This document shows positions 39,668-41,714 of a stretch of 41,714 bases of DNA, in pieces. Position numbers and translations under genes: made by a program. This DNA comes from Deltaproteobacteria bacterium (GTDB lineage Bacteria > Desulfobacterota > BSN033 > UBA1163), in assembly GCA_016874935.1 (NCBI GenBank), contig VGSS01000011.1, positions 1 through 41,714 on the forward strand, in the 5' to 3' direction. Positions within the stretch are counted from its first letter, which is position 1, and each line of letters starts with the position of its first letter. The notes under the pieces were generated by a model. It searched no databases. It saw only the letters and a list, made by a program, of their open reading frames with translations, and was not told the origin of the DNA.

Positions 39668-40831
39668 ATGTTTGACCCAACAAGTCTCATCCCAACAGAA
39701 GAATTAAAGGCCTTTCGGGACCGAATCCATCAGGTAGCTAAGGAAAAGATTTCTCCCCAGGCCGCTCTGGTTGATGAAGAAGAATTTTTTAACCGGGAAG
39801 TGGAATCCCTTTTATGGGACCTCGGACTGCTCACTCTAACTTTCCCAGAAGAATATGGAGGAATAGGCAAAAACAAGACAGCGGCTTTATGCATTGCGGT
39901 GGAGGAAATCGCAAAATATTGCGCCTCTTCCGCGCTCCTGTTGATCATTCAAGCGGTCGGAAGTTTCCCTATCATTCACGGCGGCTCGGCTGAATTGAGG
40001 CGCACATACCTGCCTCAGATGAGCAAGGGACGAAAACTGGTCGCCTACCTGGTGACGGAGCCTTCTGCCGGCTCGGATGTTTCGGGCATCCGGACCACAG
40101 CAAAGAGGGTTGGAGATCATTACCTTCTCAATGGCTCCAAATGTTTTGCCACCAGCGGCGGAGTGGCGGGGATCTACTCCGTGCTGGCCAAGACCTCCGA
40201 AGAAAAGGAGAAGAGTTCTTTTTTCCTTGTCGAAAGGGGGGTTCAGGGGCTCTCGGTCGGCCGGACTGAACACAAACTCGGGCAGAGAGGGTCAAATACT
40301 ACGGAAGTCTTTCTCGACAGTGTGCAAATTTCCGCTGAAAATCTCTTGGGCATTGAGGGAGAAGGATTCCTGATTGCCATGAAAGATTTCGACATGTCTC
40401 GTCCTGCCATCGCCGCCCAGGCATTGGGCATTGCCGAAGGCGCCCTTGAGACGCTTCTTCAATCCGCAAGGGAAAAACAGAACCTTCAGCAGCCCGTGAA
40501 GGAACTCCCTATCCTTCAGGCAATCATTGCGGATTCAGCCACTCTCATCGAGGCCTCCCGCGGGCTGGTCTATCGCGCCGCCATCCTGAACGATGAGGGG
40601 AAGAACAATACGAAACTCGCCTCCATGGCAAAGTGTTTTGCGGCGGATGCCGCCATGAAGATTACTGCTGAAGTCATCGATGCCCTTCATATCCTGGATG
40701 GATATGGTTCCTTAAAAATATCAGATGCAGAGAGGATGTTTCGCGATGCCAAATTGACCCAGATCTTCGAAGGGACCAACCAGATCCAGCGGCTGGTCAT
40801 CTCCCGGCAGGTTTTGAAAGAATGGATTTAA
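39668..40831 (+). CDS. Acyl-CoA dehydrogenase
   Basis: 387 residues. FAD-binding region LVTEPSAGSDVSGIRTTA; catalytic base Glu368 in FEGTNQIQRLVISRQVL. It starts 11 bp after tetR, so the two are one operon. It is closer to the short/branched-chain type than the enzyme at 25137, judging by the EGTNQIQ motif, but chain length cannot be assigned. Electrons would go to ETF. Confidence 0.94.
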   Translation: MFDPTSLIPTEELKAFRDRIHQVAKEKISPQAALVDEEEFFNREVESLLWDLGLLTLTFPEEYGGIGKNKTAALCIAVEEIAKYCASSALLLIIQAVGSFPIIHGGSAELRRTYLPQMSKGRKLVAYLVTEPSAGSDVSGIRTTAKRVGDHYLLNGSKCFATSGGVAGIYSVLAKTSEEKEKSSFFLVERGVQGLSVGRTEHKLGQRGSNTTEVFLDSVQISAENLLGIEGEGFLIAMKDFDMSRPAIAAQALGIAEGALETLLQSAREKQNLQQPVKELPILQAIIADSATLIEASRGLVYRAAILNDEGKNNTKLASMAKCFAADAAMKITAEVIDALHILDGYGSLKISDAERMFRDAKLTQIFEGTNQIQRLVISRQVLKEWI

Positions 40832-40887
40832 GGTGAACGATTCAGGATAGATTCCCAACAAGATCCCATTTCAAGGAGAAAATGATT

Positions 40888-41714
40888 ATGGATTTTAGCC
40901 TCACATCCCGACAGCGGCTTTTGAAAGAAGCCATCCGCGAATTTATGAAAGGGGAATGCGACCCTACAGTCACGCTCGATCTGGCAAAGAAGAAGCAGTT
41001 TCCCTGGGAGATCTACAAAAAGGCCGGTCAAAATGGCTATCTCGCCTCCTACTATCCCAAGGAACTCGGAGGACAGGGATTGCCCTTGCTCGATTACTGC
41101 CTGATCATGGAAGAGATGATCCGTTATGACAACCGGGTCGGAATGGCGCTCAGCCTCGGCTCCATTCCTGCCAAAACCCTTCTGAGGTTTGGGAACGAAG
41201 AGCAGAAGAAGAAATACCTTCCCGGGCTGACAAAAGGCGAGGCTGTTTCTTCGATTGCCGTCACAGAGCCGAATCACGGGAGTGATATCCGTTATCTCGA
41301 AACCCGCGCCGAGAGAAAGGGGGATGAATACATCCTTAACGGCAATAAAACCTTCATCACCAATGCGGACATTTCCGATTTCTACACCGTCTTTGCCCAG
41401 ACGAACCCGGACGCCCCTGCCTACCGTGGGATCAGCGGTTTCATCGTGGAGAGAGAACAGGAAGGCGTGACCGCACTCGATCTCGGAGAGAAGATTGGCC
41501 TGAGAACCACCTCCTCATGCAGTATTGAATTTCGAGACGTAAAGGTGCATAAGAATAATCTTCTCGGGAAAGAGAATCATGGCTTCACCTATATCATGGA
41601 GGCTTTAAATGAGGGGAGAGCCGAGATTGCCAACGAGGCCGTTGGCCTTGCAAGAGGGGTTTACGATCGGGCGCTCTTGCATACCAAAACCCGTGAGCAG
41701 TTCGGCCAAAAGAT
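40888..41714 (+). CDS. Acyl-CoA dehydrogenase, 3' end outside window
   Basis: The open frame starts MDFSLTSRQRLLKEAIREFM and runs off the window after about 275 residues. FAD-binding AVTEPNHGSDIRYLETRA, the KTFITNADIS segment and REQFG are seen. The catalytic Glu would lie beyond the end. ATGs at 40882 and 40888 are both possible; 40888 has better spacing to AAGGAG. Third gene of the tetR unit. Two dehydrogenases side by side may act on successive or different acyl-CoAs, or form a heteromer. Confidence 0.92.
   Translation, partial: MDFSLTSRQRLLKEAIREFMKGECDPTVTLDLAKKKQFPWEIYKKAGQNGYLASYYPKELGGQGLPLLDYCLIMEEMIRYDNRVGMALSLGSIPAKTLLRFGNEEQKKKYLPGLTKGEAVSSIAVTEPNHGSDIRYLETRAERKGDEYILNGNKTFITNADISDFYTVFAQTNPDAPAYRGISGFIVEREQEGVTALDLGEKIGLRTTSSCSIEFRDVKVHKNNLLGKENHGFTYIMEALNEGRAEIANEAVGLARGVYDRALLHTKTREQFGQK

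Overview
The window reads as a chromosomal segment of an anaerobic, Deltaproteobacteria/Desulfobacterota-like bacterium. This is an inference from gene content: indolepyruvate:ferredoxin oxidoreductase, several ferredoxins, an ETF/FixCX electron-transfer set, a TRAP transporter, acyl-CoA enzymes, and an rpoH gene under a perfect CIRCE element. I saw no rRNA, tRNA, CRISPR array or intact transposase.

Layout. Positions 1-570 hold the tail of an MltD-like LysM protein. Positions 760-3820 hold a dienoyl-CoA-reductase-type flavoenzyme, a 2[4Fe-4S] ferredoxin and a VOC protein. Positions 4075-10116 hold a TrpB2-type synthase, a small protein, a PLP aminotransferase and IorA/IorB, which together suggest aromatic amino acid/2-oxoacid metabolism. 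Positions 10174-14447 hold a PIN/antitoxin pair, an HtrA protease, a DUF1844 protein, CIRCE-rpoH and a FmdB-type zinc ribbon. Positions 14555-21326 are an accessory island: two AAA/DUF4143 ATPases, a truncated zeta-like ATPase, a truncated DUF1016 protein, a HEPN/MNT module whose HEPN half carries an in-frame TGA, an ORF6N protein, and direct and palindromic repeats between the modules. Positions 21327-23518 hold coaBC and a TIR/deoxyribosyltransferase-like protein.

Positions 23856-41714 are an acyl-CoA catabolic district. On the plus strand are a family III CoA-transferase, an acyl-CoA dehydrogenase and etfBA. On the minus strand is a unit read as tetR, CoA ligase, dctP, dctQ, dctM and a URO-D-like gene. 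A Phd/ParE pair and an SDR follow. Then come FixC/FixX-like genes and a second unit of tetR plus two acyl-CoA dehydrogenases, the last cut by the window end.

How it fits together (inference): the TRAP system imports a carboxylate, the ligase or CoA-transferase makes the CoA ester, the dehydrogenases oxidise it, and electrons pass through EtfBA and FixCX towards quinone. The two tetR paralogues each have a related CCGACCGGTCGG-type palindrome at their own promoter. Separately, a 15-bp palindrome, TGTATACAGTATACA, is shared by the flavoenzyme and CoA-transferase promoters, implying a second regulator encoded elsewhere.

The intergenic spaces are unusually rich in non-coding repeats. They include word-array stem-loops, two TA-flanked MITE-like elements (one nested in another repeat), REP-like ACCCCGTTAGA hairpins, and an element placed just before both etfB and fixX. 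Three genes appear to have promoters that place transcription starts on the start codon, suggesting leaderless mRNAs.
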